Positions 43,623-55,379 of a DNA stretch of 64,000 bases are shown here, in pieces. How positions within the stretch are numbered: position 1 is the first letter of the stretch; the number at the start of each line of letters is the position of its first letter. The translations under genes and the position numbers were made by a program. This DNA is from Aspidiotus rigidus (Eukaryota; Arthropoda; Insecta; Hemiptera; Diaspididae), in assembly GCA_035079385.1 (NCBI GenBank), contig JAVHKY010000046.1, positions 1,922,001 to 1,986,000 of the forward strand. The letters run 5' to 3'. Below the pieces are notes generated by a model, which worked only from the letters and a program-made list of their open reading frames with translations, did no database searches and was not told where the DNA came from.

Positions 43623-45007
43623 ATGCAAAGTGCTGGGCTTTTATCTCGCGCTTTTCCGCGATTTGTACCGAGAAGACGTTTCCTTACTCAAGCTTTCGAC
43701 TGTACAGAAGTATGGAACAGTCGGCTTATGAATCCTGTGATTGCAAAAATTAATCCTGAAGCCCTGTATTACGAACTGAATGGAATATTCAACAGATCTA
43801 GGAAAATGAACGTTATTGATTTTGATTTGTTTGTCAACGCTCAAACTAATCAAAAATTTCTTATCGAAGTTGAAGAACTCGCTCATAAATTTCGTCTAAC
43901 CGGTGATACGGGTGCAACGTTACCAACTACCCATCATGCTATCATCAGATTATTCATTGACTCACCTAAAATCGAAGATTTTGTTCGTATCCTCCATGAT
44001 CGAATCAATTACGGTATATTTCCAGATAACTATTGTATGATTTACCTTCTCAACAAGTTATTGGAAAAAAGAGATTACAAAACTGCGGCGAAAATCGCCT
44101 CGTTAAAAATGTTCCAAGAAGATTTTAAGGATGATCTAGTCAAGTATTTATCTTTGTATTCAGTATTGAAATATCTTTTGACGAATGAGCCATGGTCTGA
44201 TTCGAATAAATTTGACCTCGAAGAGAACGAGGATGAACCAATCATGGTTAAAGTACGAGTTCTTAGAAACCCATTTTTTGACGATCATTTCGATATAATC
44301 GATGGCTCACAAATTTGCGGTAAAATGCTGACTATGATTTCTGCGGAGATGTCCGGAAAAGTGGCTGATAACGCTGAAGTAATAGGTTTGGCTCTGCGTG
44401 AAAACTGGGGTCAGTTGAAAGATGTTTTTAGCAAAATGATTGAGAACAGCTATCAAATATATGAAGACAGTTTTATTCTTATTAAAAATATCATAGACAA
44501 AAAAATGATGGATAATGAAGAAGTCGAAACCACTTCGAGGTTTTTGGAAACGTTCGAAAAAGATCGATTGATTCAAGGAAATATGACTGACTCCGTTCGT
44601 GAGCTCGTTCTTCATGAAGTGGCACAAACAGAAAACAATCGTATCAGAGCTCAAGAAGAGGTAATTTTCCATCTTTTGCTCTCAAGTTGTCGATTTTCTC
44701 TCCTTTTCATTGATGTGTCTCTTCACCGTTTCAGCTTTACAAGAAATGGGACGTCCTGAGGCAGGAAAAATTGGAAGCGTATATGGTCGAGTTGACTAGA
44801 GAGAGAAGGATGCAAGAAGTGGAACGGATGAAACTGGAGCTAAAACACAGAGGAGAATTATTATATTTCTTTGATAAGGAAGATGAAATCGAAAAAGTGA
44901 TAGAAGAGAAGGAAACTCTTCGAAAAAAACGAGAGTACATTGAGAAAATTGAAGTCACCGAAGATCATTATATTCCTCCTGAAGCGTACCCAAAACAAAC
45001 TCATTAA
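43623..45007 (+). CDS. MRPS27: mitochondrial small-subunit ribosomal protein mS27
   Basis: Component of the mitochondrial 28S small ribosomal subunit, a PPR-like helical-repeat protein of the mitochondrial matrix. Exon 1 is 43623-44660 and exon 2 is 44735-45007, with a 74-nt GT-AG intron (gtaatt...tttcag) in phase 0, giving 436 residues; the human protein has 414. The N-terminus (many Arg, no acid until residue about 27) suits a mitochondrial targeting peptide. The body has family-like helical stretches such as LLNKLLEKRDYKTAAKIA followed by SLKMFQEDF, which I recognise as the mS27 signature. The C-terminus is a charged coiled coil (residues about 350-420, Glu/Arg/Lys-rich). The start ATG is the first after stops in all upstream frames of the segment. 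The 5' flank up to about 43519 is one arm of a long inverted repeat. Confidence 0.88.
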
Positions 45008-45230
45008 TACCATAGCTTCATCGAGCCTTGCTGTGATCACGTTGCGGAGTTTCTTTTCTACTTTGAATCTCCTAAACCCTGAATTTCTTTCCTTCTTATC
45101 TTTTTGAATTTCATTTTCAGCGATTGTTATTACAATGACATTTAAAGAGATGAATTGTGAATTGTGCCGCTATCGAGCTTGAGAAAATTTGCCTCCTTCT
45201 CTGCTTTAAGTAATTCCATAAAATAAGATT

Positions 45231-46430
45231 TTGTTTTACATCATTACCAAAATGTTAAATTTCTCAATTAATTCAAGTAAGAAAAAAAAAGAACTTGAAA
45301 GCAAAACTGGAGAACGTATGTTTGATGAGTTAATTTCCAACTTTTTGCCAGAATGTATTCTGTGGTCGCCCAAAGAATTTGCCACTCCAAGCTACAGCTT
45401 TTTCAATGTACCTACAGTAACACAATGCTAAGCAGGTGGAGTAGAAAATTCTAAAATCTTCGCGAGATAAGCTGGAGACAATTCTATATAAGTTTCAAGA
45501 ATTTCGAGTTTTAGCGACTTGTTTACTAGCCGTTTCAACGATAACATCAGTACTACTTTCAAAATTTGTCGATGGTCGTTTGAATAATTATAGAGAGAAG
45601 ATCAATATTCAGGCTCTAAAAACTGTCCTCCGTGAGTTCTATTTATTCTTTTCGTCCTGGACTTCGGTAAATTAGCGTTACTCGGTTAAGCTCCATGAAA
45701 CATATTTTGAAAGAATTATCTTTTTCAATTCCATGTTGCGAACATCGAACGTTTGCATCCGAGGACTATCTGGCTAAATGACGGCTGTCAGCCAAAATAA
45801 AAGAAAAAGTATTGATATTTTCGATTATACTTATCTCGGAAAAGATACGGATTTTATGAACCAAAGTGAAGACATATGTACGTTGCCACTAATTCTACCC
45901 GATTCAGTACCTAATTATTATTCGTAATTCATTTAAGGGTCAGACGAAAGGAAGATAGAAAAGTAGTAAACAGTAGGACCTTTTTTTTTTTGCGAAGGTG
46001 GGGCGCTGAATGTATATTATACGTATTCAGTACGTTTCCTTGTCATCTTCTGAGTGCTCAGGAAAATTTTGGAAAAATTGTCAATGTTCATTAGAGTTTC
46101 TAATTCCAGGTAATTTGATGAAGTTGGTGATTTTGTGAGTACCAAAATCTTTATTCGCTCGTCTAATGCGCTAGGCTCATTATTACTTTACCATACTTTT
46201 AGTAGTAATGTTACACATTGAAACATCATGAGAATCTTGAACTGGTGTGGACACAGATAGAGTCGAGTCCTAGGAATTCAAAAACGATCGTTTCGGCAAA
46301 AGAAGCAAAAAGGGCGCTCGAATTTTTGCAAGATATTTTGCTTTTACAGAACTCATTTTGTTTAGTTCAAGACCGATTTAGATCCATTGCTGCAAGCGCA
46401 AGTATAGAAGAACTTGTCGAGCTAGAATAA
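45231..46430 (+). CDS. possible unassigned multi-exon gene (segments only)
   Basis: Three open segments look coding but cannot be joined with confidence. About 45260-45404 reads ELESKTGERMFDELISNF then LPECILWSPKEF. About 45460-45675 reads RDKLETILYKFQEFRVLATC then LLAVSTITSVLLSKFVDGRL. About 46225-46430 reads SAKEAKRALEFLQDILLLQ then SIAASASIEELVELE, ending in TAA. A fourth candidate lies near 45793-45880. The order of an ES-x-T segment, a KLE helix and a hydrophobic helix faintly recalls the peroxin PEX3, but the match is not convincing and I assign no function. No start codon is certain. Decayed pseudogene is an equal possibility. Confidence 0.3.
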
Positions 46431-46912
46431 CTTTACTTTCTTCCTTTTTTTTTACGATAGACGACGGGATGGAATTGGTCTTGAAAAACGCATCTCTCTG
46501 TTCAAAAGTTCCATGTTTCGAGAAAAGAAAAATGAAAGCGACGTAAATAATTATATTTTGAGGGCACGGTTACTCCTAAACTCAACGTACTTTTAGTTAA
46601 CGCTGCTTTTCATGCGTATTAATAGTTGAAGAAAATGGAAGCCATACTTCAATAAATGAAATGACTATGTGAAATAATGCGTATCGGGGTCTACTGTTAA
46701 CGGTTAAATTCAACACATGAAAAAAAAAAAAAAAGGTACGTACGAAAAAAAGTTTCAAAAACTTCTTCAGATTATAGTCGTGGTAAGCTGCTGTACCTAA
46801 TAATGTACGAACAAGTTACACATTTACTACACAGCGAAATTCGTTGACACAGATTCCTGTTCACTCAATAAGTATTATGGCTAGGCTCAGTAAATTTCAA
46901 AAAAAAGCAAAT

Positions 46913-47629
46913 TCAAGTTTGAGCACCGCATACATATCTTGAAAGATTGAACACCATTGAAGAGCAATTTAGTAATTTCAAGTAAAAAACACAATCTTTT
47001 GTCCCACCATCGGTAATGTATCCATAATCGCCTTCATCTTTGTACCAAAAATTTTTGTGAATGGTGTCTTGCGTAATTCCTTTGATTCCGTAGGATAATA
47101 CATCCACACGTCTACTTTTGTACTCAGGATTAACAAAATTTAAATTTCTTAATCTTAAAATTACTTTATCGACGGTCCTATTCCATCCTCTAGCTATTCT
47201 GTGCGTATCTTCACAAAATTTTTTCACCCGCACAAGACCTTCTTCAGGGTCTGATTTGATGTCGAAATACCAAGTTCGGATTTTATCCCAGTATTGAGGT
47301 TCTGATACATTGTCTGGAAAATTATAACGATACCTACTTAATGATGAAATTCATTTGCAACAACAAGTTTTCCGAGTTCATATTGAAAAATTTCGAAAAA
47401 GCAGCCTCAACACCCAATTTTTTTGACAAAAGAGAGAAAAAAAAGAGGGGAAAAGATAGCAATGATAGAACTCTATTGTTAAATTAGTTCGATATAAAAT
47501 CGATATATACTTACCACCGAAATTATCTATAAATTGTTCTTCAACACTGCGCTTCAGCGCCAGCGATAGAAAAACCAAATCAATCAAAATGAAAGAAACG
47601 AAAATCGCATTTGTTAGGATACATCCCAT
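46913..47629 (-). CDS. small secreted protein, function unknown
   Basis: Two exons, 47629-47515 and 47313-46913, join in phase 1 (G|AC = Asp) through a clean gtaagt...ttccag intron, giving 171 residues. Residues 1 to about 25 are a signal peptide or anchor: after MGC there is a long hydrophobic run (AIFVSFILIDLVFLSLALK). The mature part contains WDKIRTWYFDI, five cysteines (including FCEDT, KDCVF, LNCSS, YVCGAQT) and four N-glycosylation sequons (NVS, NRT, NCS, NLS). I do not recognise a domain. In a sap-feeding insect a protein of this size and design would fit a salivary or haemolymph protein, but that is inference. It lies head-away from MRPS27, with no shared regulation visible. Confidence 0.7.
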
Positions 47630-47639
47630 ACTGACAGAA

Positions 47640-48445
47640 GTATAAATTAGTTGTACCAGTAGAAAATGCTTGTTCTAATTCGGTAAAGTGTGTCGAGACT
47701 CTTTAATAAAATAGGTAGGCTAATCTGTCTCCTTCGGCAATGATATTCACGATGAGGAGTTTAAAGATTTGAATATCTAGCTCGAGAGCTCAAAGCAATT
47801 ACTGTGAAATATATCGCTATAAACTGTAATCACAAAATACATTATACTACAATTAGGCCTAATCCAAGTTTGTGTACTTCATCACAGATAAGTTGAAATA
47901 ACTTGAGAATGAATGCGAAGATTACAATCAGAGTTTCGATAGGCTTACAAAAAGAATTACAGATTTTTTTTGAGGCCCATGTCACCAGCCACCCGCTCCC
48001 GTCTCGGAATTTCGCATCGCGACTAATTTATTAATTTTCTTTAATTTTGGTGAACAAACCCTAAATTTTCTTCATCTATCGTTTTCCCACTATATACATT
48101 TGACATATGAAGGGGGAGGGACTGGAGAAATGCCCTCCTCTTCATCTTTAAATTTCGAGTTCGAACCAATTTGTGATAATTTTGTTCAGCAACCATAAAA
48201 TTTTGTTCAATTAATATTTTCATGGCCGAATAACTAGGAACACTCATTGATCTCTCGCCGCGAGACCACATACGTACTGCAGAAAACGAGCTTTTCTCTG
48301 TAAGGGCGTCGGTTGCACACAATGTAATTAAAACATGTTAATATTACAAAAAGTGTGCTGTAAGTAAAAATTTTTCGCTAGAAAAGGTGTAAACCAAAAT
48401 GAATAATAAAACCTACCAATTTGAATTCAATTAAACTTTTCGAGT
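47640..48445. other. upstream region of the secreted-protein gene
   Basis: No gene recognised and no clear promoter motif. The minus frame 48322-48041 lacks family features. Confidence 0.4.
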
Positions 48446-48459
48446 GTACCTACACTCTG

Positions 48460-48582
48460 TTCATGTTAAAAAAGGATAGAAGTTCATACCTCGAGAGTCG
48501 AGAACAGAACGGTAGATTAAAATTACCTTCAGCGTTCCGTTCTCGAGGTATGAACTTCTATCCTTTCTCAATGTGAACGGAG
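48460..48582. mobile_element. hairpin MITE
   Basis: ggatagaagttcatacctcg is mirrored by cgaggtatgaacttctatcc around a short centre. Confidence 0.75.
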
Positions 48583-48674
48583 TTTATACTTTTTCGTTAG
48601 ATTGCAAAAAAAAAAAAAAACGTACGAAGACGATCAATCAATTTGGAAAAGGAAAAAAAAAACAATGACGTAAA

Positions 48675-49477
48675 TTAATCTTCAGGACATAGGTAGTAAC
48701 CTGTTCTCTTGATGTAATGCAGCTTACTGATTTCGTTGCATCTGTGTTGGTTAATGAGGCCTTCGAAATGTGCTTTCACCCGCGCGTAAGCACTCCTAAC
48801 AGTTTTTCGACTTTCAAGGGTTACGTACGTGTCGGTTTGAAATTCTATCAGATTGTTGGTGAATCTGAAAATATCTTGATGGCTCTTATAAAAACATTCG
48901 TTAAATTGGCTGTGAAATGACTCGCACGCATTTGTTGTTCGGGTAAGTTCACCCGTTTCAGATGCCCATTGGGTCGGAGGGAATATCGCATCATCGTTCA
49001 GGTAGCGCTTCAATGAATGGAATACCCGTCAAAAATTTTTAATCACCAAACATGAAAGAACTACCGAGTATTATTCACACTAAAGGAAATAAAAATGAAA
49101 TCATTCGTGAACAACGGCAAAATGATATCGTTTTCCGATACATAAAACTTCAATAATTCTCAATTTCATATAAACTGACCCAATACAACTCAGAACATTC
49201 GCCCACCAATAAAAGTACATACATACATACATACATACGTAGGTACGTACGTATTTGTAGGTATATGAATTTGAGCCAATTTCAAGATCGTGATCCACAC
49301 ATTCTGAAACGTCGTCGAGAAAACATACCTCACACCAAAAATTCCACCGTGCGCAAGAATGCAATACCTCCAAAAGTCGATAAAATGCGTGGATTTCCGA
49401 AACTCGTAGTACGTATAGTTTTCGCAAATAATTGATTGTTTACCCTTAGCACTTGTAACACACGTTAACTCCGTCAT
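48675..49477 (-). pseudogene. MULE transposase pseudogene (FLYWCH and C-terminal parts)
   Basis: On the minus strand, 49477-49345 reads KGKQSIICENYTYYEFRKS then FWRYC, a FLYWCH-type finger. 49013-48675 reads TTNACESFHSQFNECFYKSH then DIFRFTNNLIEFQ, the conserved end of MULE transposases. The DDE core between them is missing and the pieces are in different frames. A related stretch lies at 62030-62160. Confidence 0.65.
49217..49262. repeat. CATA/TACG short tandem repeat
   Basis: Consecutive acat/atac tetramers followed by gtac tetramers. Confidence 0.8.
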
Positions 49478-50084
49478 TGTAAACCGGTCAATGGTCGAAT
49501 GAGTGAAGAAAGTTCATACATCAACACAGAGTCAGTCGTACATCAGTTAAGGATAAATACATACAATGAGTAGTGCTCTGTAGACACACGTCAGGACGCG
49601 AAAATGTTAAGTGAACACTGAACAGGTTACTTCCTATGCCCAGCATAATGTATCTACTCGTCTGTCATATATTTTTATTAGATACCTACCATTCGCGCTA
49701 GACCTGTATACCTTATGCAAATTACGTAGTGTGCATTTTACTCATCGTTACATCCTCTGTGCTTAACACAAGGTGTGCATTTTTTACTAGACTGAAAATC
49801 GTGTGTGCTTAATACAGTGTGCGCTATTTACGCAGGTTCATTTGTGTGTATTTATTACATGGTGTGCTTTTTACTCAGCATGTGTGTGCAAATTACGAAC
49901 TCCCCTCGGTAACGTTCCTTTTAAACAACGAGAATTTCCGCCAATTCGCCTGCTTCGACCGTAAAGGGACCTTATTATCTTTTGCTACAAGACCACAAGA
50001 TCCACAATAGAAGAGCTTCTTCGCACCATTACCTCCATCGCCTGAAACGACAAGATTTTTTGTTCGACCCGATCGAACAAGTCC

Positions 50085-50240
50085 TTATCATATATGTAGC
50101 TTGGAGGTCGGAACTTGAAATGTTTTCAAGTCCATCCTACTATCATAAATTGCTTGGAAGTTGAAAGTCGAAATTGTTCTCTAGTTCAACTCCTGTCATT
50201 TACAGTTTTGAAATCGGAAGTCAACATTTTTTCAAGTCCA
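50085..50240. repeat. family A 44-bp units
   Basis: Three degraded units such as cttatcatatatgtagcttg followed by gaggtcgga...caagtcca. Confidence 0.5.
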
Positions 50241-51500
50241 ACTCCCTTACTAGGGTTGGTTAGTTTTCGCCAGATGGCGCACTTCTAGAGAGACATCCCA
50301 TAGAACAGGTTCGTTGCCAAAACCCAACGGCACAAATACAAATCAATCCACTTGGGACTCAAAATTCCATTCAAATCGGTAGTGGAGAAGAGAAGGCCTT
50401 CAAAATTGAATGTTCAAAGATGAGAAGGGGGTATTTCACTTCTGTGGGTACCAAAATGAAAAATGTGAGTAATTGGAGAATGATCGGTGAATTTTGATTG
50501 AAATTGTGAAATTGTAAAGATGAGGGGCGGGGAGAGTGTTCATTTCTTTGGGCTCCAAAGTGTTAATGTTTGTAGCGGGAAATGATGAGTGAAAAGAATC
50601 CAATGTTCCCTGAAAACATTGAACAAAATGTGAACAAAACTATGACACCAATTTCCATCCAAAACTCATAGATGGGGGAGGAGGTGCACCCCCCCCCCCA
50701 ACTTGAAATGTGTGCAGCGGGAAAATGATGCGTGATCGAAATTTGATGGTTGCTGAACAAAATTATCACATTGGTTTGAACTCGAAATTGAAAGACGGGC
50801 TGAAGACATAGACTCATTTTTCTGATTCAAAACAAGTATAAATACCTAGGTATGAGACCAAAATCAGGGTCTGCGAGGAGAAATCTCACTAGTTAAAATG
50901 AAAAAGGACGGAAGGAACGGTCTGATGTGAAAACTAAAATACTCGTAAAAACTCGCGGATTTTTTAACGGAGTTAAACGAGGGGTCGCAGGGAACCTGTT
51001 TTATAGGGCACGTAGGATCTGAAATATGGCGCACGTAAGATCTGAAAAGGGAGTTCGACTTGTTAAAATCTATGAAAAATTCGCGTCAATTAGCGTTGTT
51101 CGACTGTGTATCTCTTCTATTGCTTTTACTGCCGGTTTTTACGAAGCTAATACATCGACAGTGCAGGATGCGACGTGTTGTGAAAAGTGAATTATTACCA
51201 CTAGCGCATTGTAAGAGCGTTTTTACGCGAGAGATTTCACGGTCGTAGGTGACTGTTTACAGCCGCAGTGGTGAACAGTGGTGCGTATAAATACTTTTTT
51301 TAATACACATGCACGGAAAACGCACTTTGCAGATCATTTTTAAGGCCTGAAACTCCGTTTTTGCAGACGAGATAGAAGAGCGACCGAGAAGTTACTTTGC
51401 AGAACACTGTACTGCAAAGTGAACGGTTTTGCAGAAATGGTGTTCTGCAAAGTACTGTTTTCCCTTGCATTTGTATTAAAAAATACCTTGTACGACAAGG
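50241..51500. other. gene-free spacer
   Basis: Contains a family A end fragment at about 50950-51005 (aacggagttaaacgaggggt, ggaacctgttttatag) and a C(10) run near 50690. No gene. Confidence 0.45.
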
Positions 51501-51501
51501 C

Positions 51502-51862
51502 CAGGGGTACTTAGCCAATCGCATTGGCTAAAAACATAGCTAAAAGCTAACCCTCCAAATTGATTGGCTTCGGCTATCAGCTAACGGCTAACCCAGTCTC
51601 ATGCCAGCTAGCCAATTTTGGACCAAAATAGATTGGCTTAACGCTAAGAGCTGAAAGCTATCGGCTGAAAGTAGGGATGTGGGTCACTCCAATGTGGAGG
51701 GGTGAGGTGTGGGGAAGAGAAAATATTAGCCGTTAGCAATTCCAATTTGAATGGCTAATGACTAAGCTAATGGCTAACATGATTTCATTGGCCAGCTAAA
51801 AGCTACCTAATTTTTGATGAAAATTGCTCGGCTAACGGCTTCGGCTTAGCTGAGAACCCCTG
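51502..51862. mobile_element. hAT-type MITE with 8-bp duplication
   Basis: caggggtacttagcc (51502) mirrors ggcttagctgagaacccctg (to 51862). Exact duplication GACAAGGC at 51494-51501 and 51863-51870. The interior is full of gctaa words, as in the 38.25-kb element. Confidence 0.9.
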
Positions 51863-52593
51863 GACAAGGCTCCAACTGAGTTCGCAGATCTCGCACGATT
51901 GCATCACACGCTAACGCTTGCTCCGCAAACTCTTGCACTCGGTCTGCAAACACTCACTTTTGAGCCTCGGCGTACAATCTACTATTACATCCACACTATG
52001 GCGAAAAAACGTTCCTACGATGCGCCCATGGTATAAAGTCTTGTACTGTAAATAGCCATTACGCATGATAAAACGTACAAAAATATGTGAAACGCAGTGC
52101 GTATCCCGGTCGTATGCTAATGTGAAACCATACAAGCTATTCAAAACCTGCTATTCGAACTTATTTGAAAACTATAACACTTCCTAATTTCAAAGAATAA
52201 AATAAAATAAAAATATAGAAAAAAAAAGCAATTGAAAAAAATATTCCAATCTACTGAGACACCCCAAATCAATTATGAAGTCACCAAGAGTATCGCAGCA
52301 CACTTGATGTAAGCAGTTACTTGTAATCGTGAAAAATTATTCAAAAAAATGAAAATTTCTCGAGAACTACTCATCCGGTCCTCAAAAACATTGCAGGTGC
52401 ACATCTTCAGATATATTGCTACAATATGGCCAAGTTACAAAAAACTTCATTGGGTTGTTTCGGAGGAGTTCCGCGGACCAAAAAAAATTTATAAATAAGT
52501 AATAAATAAATAATAATAGATAGACCTTTAAGGAAAACTAAATGGACGAGTGTAATACCTCACTTTTCCGATAGGAAAAGCCGGTAAAAGCGC

Positions 52594-52794
52594 GCCCCGA
52601 TCTCAAAAATTGATGTCAATTAGACACTTTATTGTCAAAATGCATTTTTGACGAAACTGCCCACATTCTAATAGGTGGGGCGCGGGCAGTTGCGTCAAAA
52701 ATGTGTCAATCCGTATCAACCTCCATTTAAAAAGCATAGCGTCAAAGTGTCAAAATTTGCAGTCAAAATAGCGTCAAACTCCCGAGATCGGGGC
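52594..52794. mobile_element. MITE, gccccgatct ends
   Basis: gccccgatctcaaaaattga and the mirror gtcaaactcccgagatcggggc bound 201 bp with internal gtcaaa/tttgac mirrors. Confidence 0.7.
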
Positions 52795-53436
52795 AGCAAT
52801 CTACCAAGTAATGCAAAAAGGAAGTAAATGACTTGAAGGAAGAAAACGAACACATGCAACAAGAAATCGATAAATAAAAAGATTACAAACCAAAGTAAAG
52901 TTCCAGACAGAGTAGGAAAATTTGAAGACGTTATTTTCATACATACCAAGGTACGAAAAGGAGATGGAAAAAAAAATCGTGTTGTCCCCGTTTTATGCCA
53001 TGTATTCCAGGCCGAGGGTTAAAGACAACGATGAGGTACAGGTGACGCAGAACCAAATCACCAAATGGGAAAGTCCATATGCTGAATGTATAATACAAAC
53101 AGAAAGAATACAAATCAAAGGTATACGGGTGGTGACCAAAAAGCCTTGCTGGTATCTAAGGCATAAAAAGAACTCGATTAAACACAAGAAAGTGTTGATT
53201 GAGACAAACAGAGAATCGTATCAATGCGATCATCGGTGTTACGGATTATTTTATATGTCTTACAAATAGAAAATTACGAATCACCACAAGATAAAGTACC
53301 TATCATTCGATTGTAGAACAAAACGAACGCGATGCAAATACAAACGTTTTCGGTTCAATTGTGGAATGAACTCATTGAAAGTAGAAGGGTGTCTGAAACA
53401 TTAAGTTATGGCGAGTGATTATGGTGGCTTCGAGAG

Positions 53437-53715
53437 TTAGATCCTTTCAATATTTGTTCTCTGTGCGGAGCAATATTTCAGTACCTCCCTCAAAGGAATG
53501 GTTATACGATCGCTAAGAGGTGACCGAGTGACAAAAGCCGTTTTCTTAGGTTTGTTCTCGCACGGAATGCTTGGAGAAGATTTTGTTTGAAAATTCGCGA
53601 CCTGACTCACCTGCATTGTTCGATATACGGCAGGGTAATCATTACAACGTAACTTATAGACTTTGCTTTTCTCCTCTCTAGAAATGAGGTCTGACGTTGC
53701 CCAAAAGTTATACAA
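53437..53715 (-). pseudogene. Penelope-like GIY-YIG fragment
   Basis: Minus frame: LISREEKSKVYKLRCNDYPA then VY, resembling the start of a PLE GIY-YIG domain (KxGVYKLxCxxCPxVYIG). The match is lost after VYRT, and the second Cys of the usual CCHH part is Tyr. Short and uncertain. Confidence 0.4.
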
Positions 53716-53960
53716 GAATAGAATGCAAGCCGAAAACCAGGTTTAAGGAATTGGGAGATTGAAGTCGAAAATGTTTTACCTAGGTAAGGTAACCGTACCC
53801 AGCTGAAAGCTTCTTGACTAATGGGGGAGGAGGAAGAGCGAGTAGTAGAGGTGGTAGAGTCGAGGGTTAACCTTACTCGCTTCTCATAAATTAACCTGCT
53901 GAAATCAATCTACACGCCATTTCAAGCCGAGCAATGGAGTTGATATAGTACCGGTATCCA

Positions 53961-53964
<4 letters not shown>

Positions 53965-54050
<86 letters not shown>
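53965..54050. repeat. (CT)n microsatellite
   Basis: About 86 bp of uninterrupted CT. Confidence 0.98.
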
Positions 54051-54052
<2 letters not shown>

Positions 54053-54341
54053 GAAATTAAACTAGAAGACAATCGAGTGTTCAACAATTTGTTCATACAC
54101 ATCATTTCTTCATCATTGAATTGTTATTTGAGGTTGCCTTACTTGTATTGTGAAATGTTCATTTTTGAATTTCCTATTTACTTTACTTTGAATGAGGAAA
54201 GATGATAATATTTTAGTTTTGCGATTGTAAATCCTTTTACTTGAATTGGAATTGAATAGCTTGAAATTTAAAGGTGCGCTATCGGATTGTTGTTGCTTAA
54301 GTATTTTGTTTAAGAAGTTACCTTGGTATAGATTAAAACTA

Positions 54342-54725
54342 CGGCTTCCTTAACGAAGTTAAACGAGGAACGCAGGGAACCTGTTTTATGAGTGAAATGG
54401 GATTTGGTATTGAAAATTCAAAGAAGCCTAGACCTAGATAAAGCTACTATAAAGAAGGCCTAGGCCTACTATTAGCCTAGTATAATATAGTTTGAGAGTC
54501 TACATCTTTCTGGAATCTCCAGCTATATAATTATGATAGCTCGAGAGTTGAAATTTTTCAAAGTCCCTTTCATATCATATATAGCTTGAGAGTCGAAATT
54601 TTTCTAAATCCCCCTCTTATCATATATAGCTCGAGAGTCGAAATTTTTCCAAGTTTTTTGCTGGACGGCGGACGGCGCACGGCAAATTTCTCAAAAAACC
54701 CCCATACAAAACAGGTTCCCTGTTA
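54342..54725 (+). mobile_element. foldback family A, best-preserved copy
   Basis: Inverted ends cagggaacctgtttta (54373) and caaaacaggttccctg (to 54722). In order it has the agcctagacctag module, three mirror 44-bp units (tatcatatatagctcgagag, tcgaaatttttccaag) and the ggacggcggacggcgcacgg module. No coding frame. Confidence 0.75.
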
Positions 54726-55143
54726 ACAATTTCAATTAAAATAAAAATGATAGTAGCGTTATGATTATAGGAAACCAAAGTAATAAAATTGAAGATAAAG
54801 GAAAAGCTTTCACTCCCTACAAACTTGACAAAGGTTCCATTTAACCACAAATGCGTTAAACAAAAATGATTATATTATAAAAACAAATGAAATAATACAC
54901 GAATTAATAGGATGGATAAAACATATAAATGAACAGACGTTTAGGTTTGAAAGGGAAAAATATGAGATGGAAGAAAATTGTAGCCAGAATTTTGAGTGAA
55001 ATTTGAATGAATGAAAATTATGGAAAGAAAAAAAGAGGAATGATGAAATGAGAGTAGGCAAATAGCAGTAAGAAAAGAGGAGCAATTTGTTTCTTGACTG
55101 ATCGATCTTAAACTTTAACTCTACTCTGATTAGCGCAGTATAG

Positions 55144-55379
55144 CGGTAAAATGGACAACCACTTTCTTTGTAACCTACTGCAAGCTGATGGCTTCTCTAC
55201 TGATTTTATTTTCAGTAAACAAACACTCAATGGCCCGACTAGTGGCTCGGTGTCAATTCCAATGGAAAAATCATACAGAGCTGCTAGCCGCGCTGTAGAG
55301 TATTTGTTTACTAAAAGACACTCAATACAGAAGCCGTCAACTTGCAGTAAGTCACAAACAAAATAGTTGTCCATTTTAC
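55144..55379. mobile_element. MITE with long inverted ends
   Basis: ggtaaaatggacaaccactt mirrors gttgtccattttacc; similarity runs about 70 bp into each side (tttagtaaacaaa-type text). Confidence 0.75.

Noticed and set aside
52922..53269. Plus ORF of 115 aa (KKPCWYLRHKKNSIKHKKV)
   Set aside because: Basic composition recalls retroelement debris, but no domain or flanking element supports a call.
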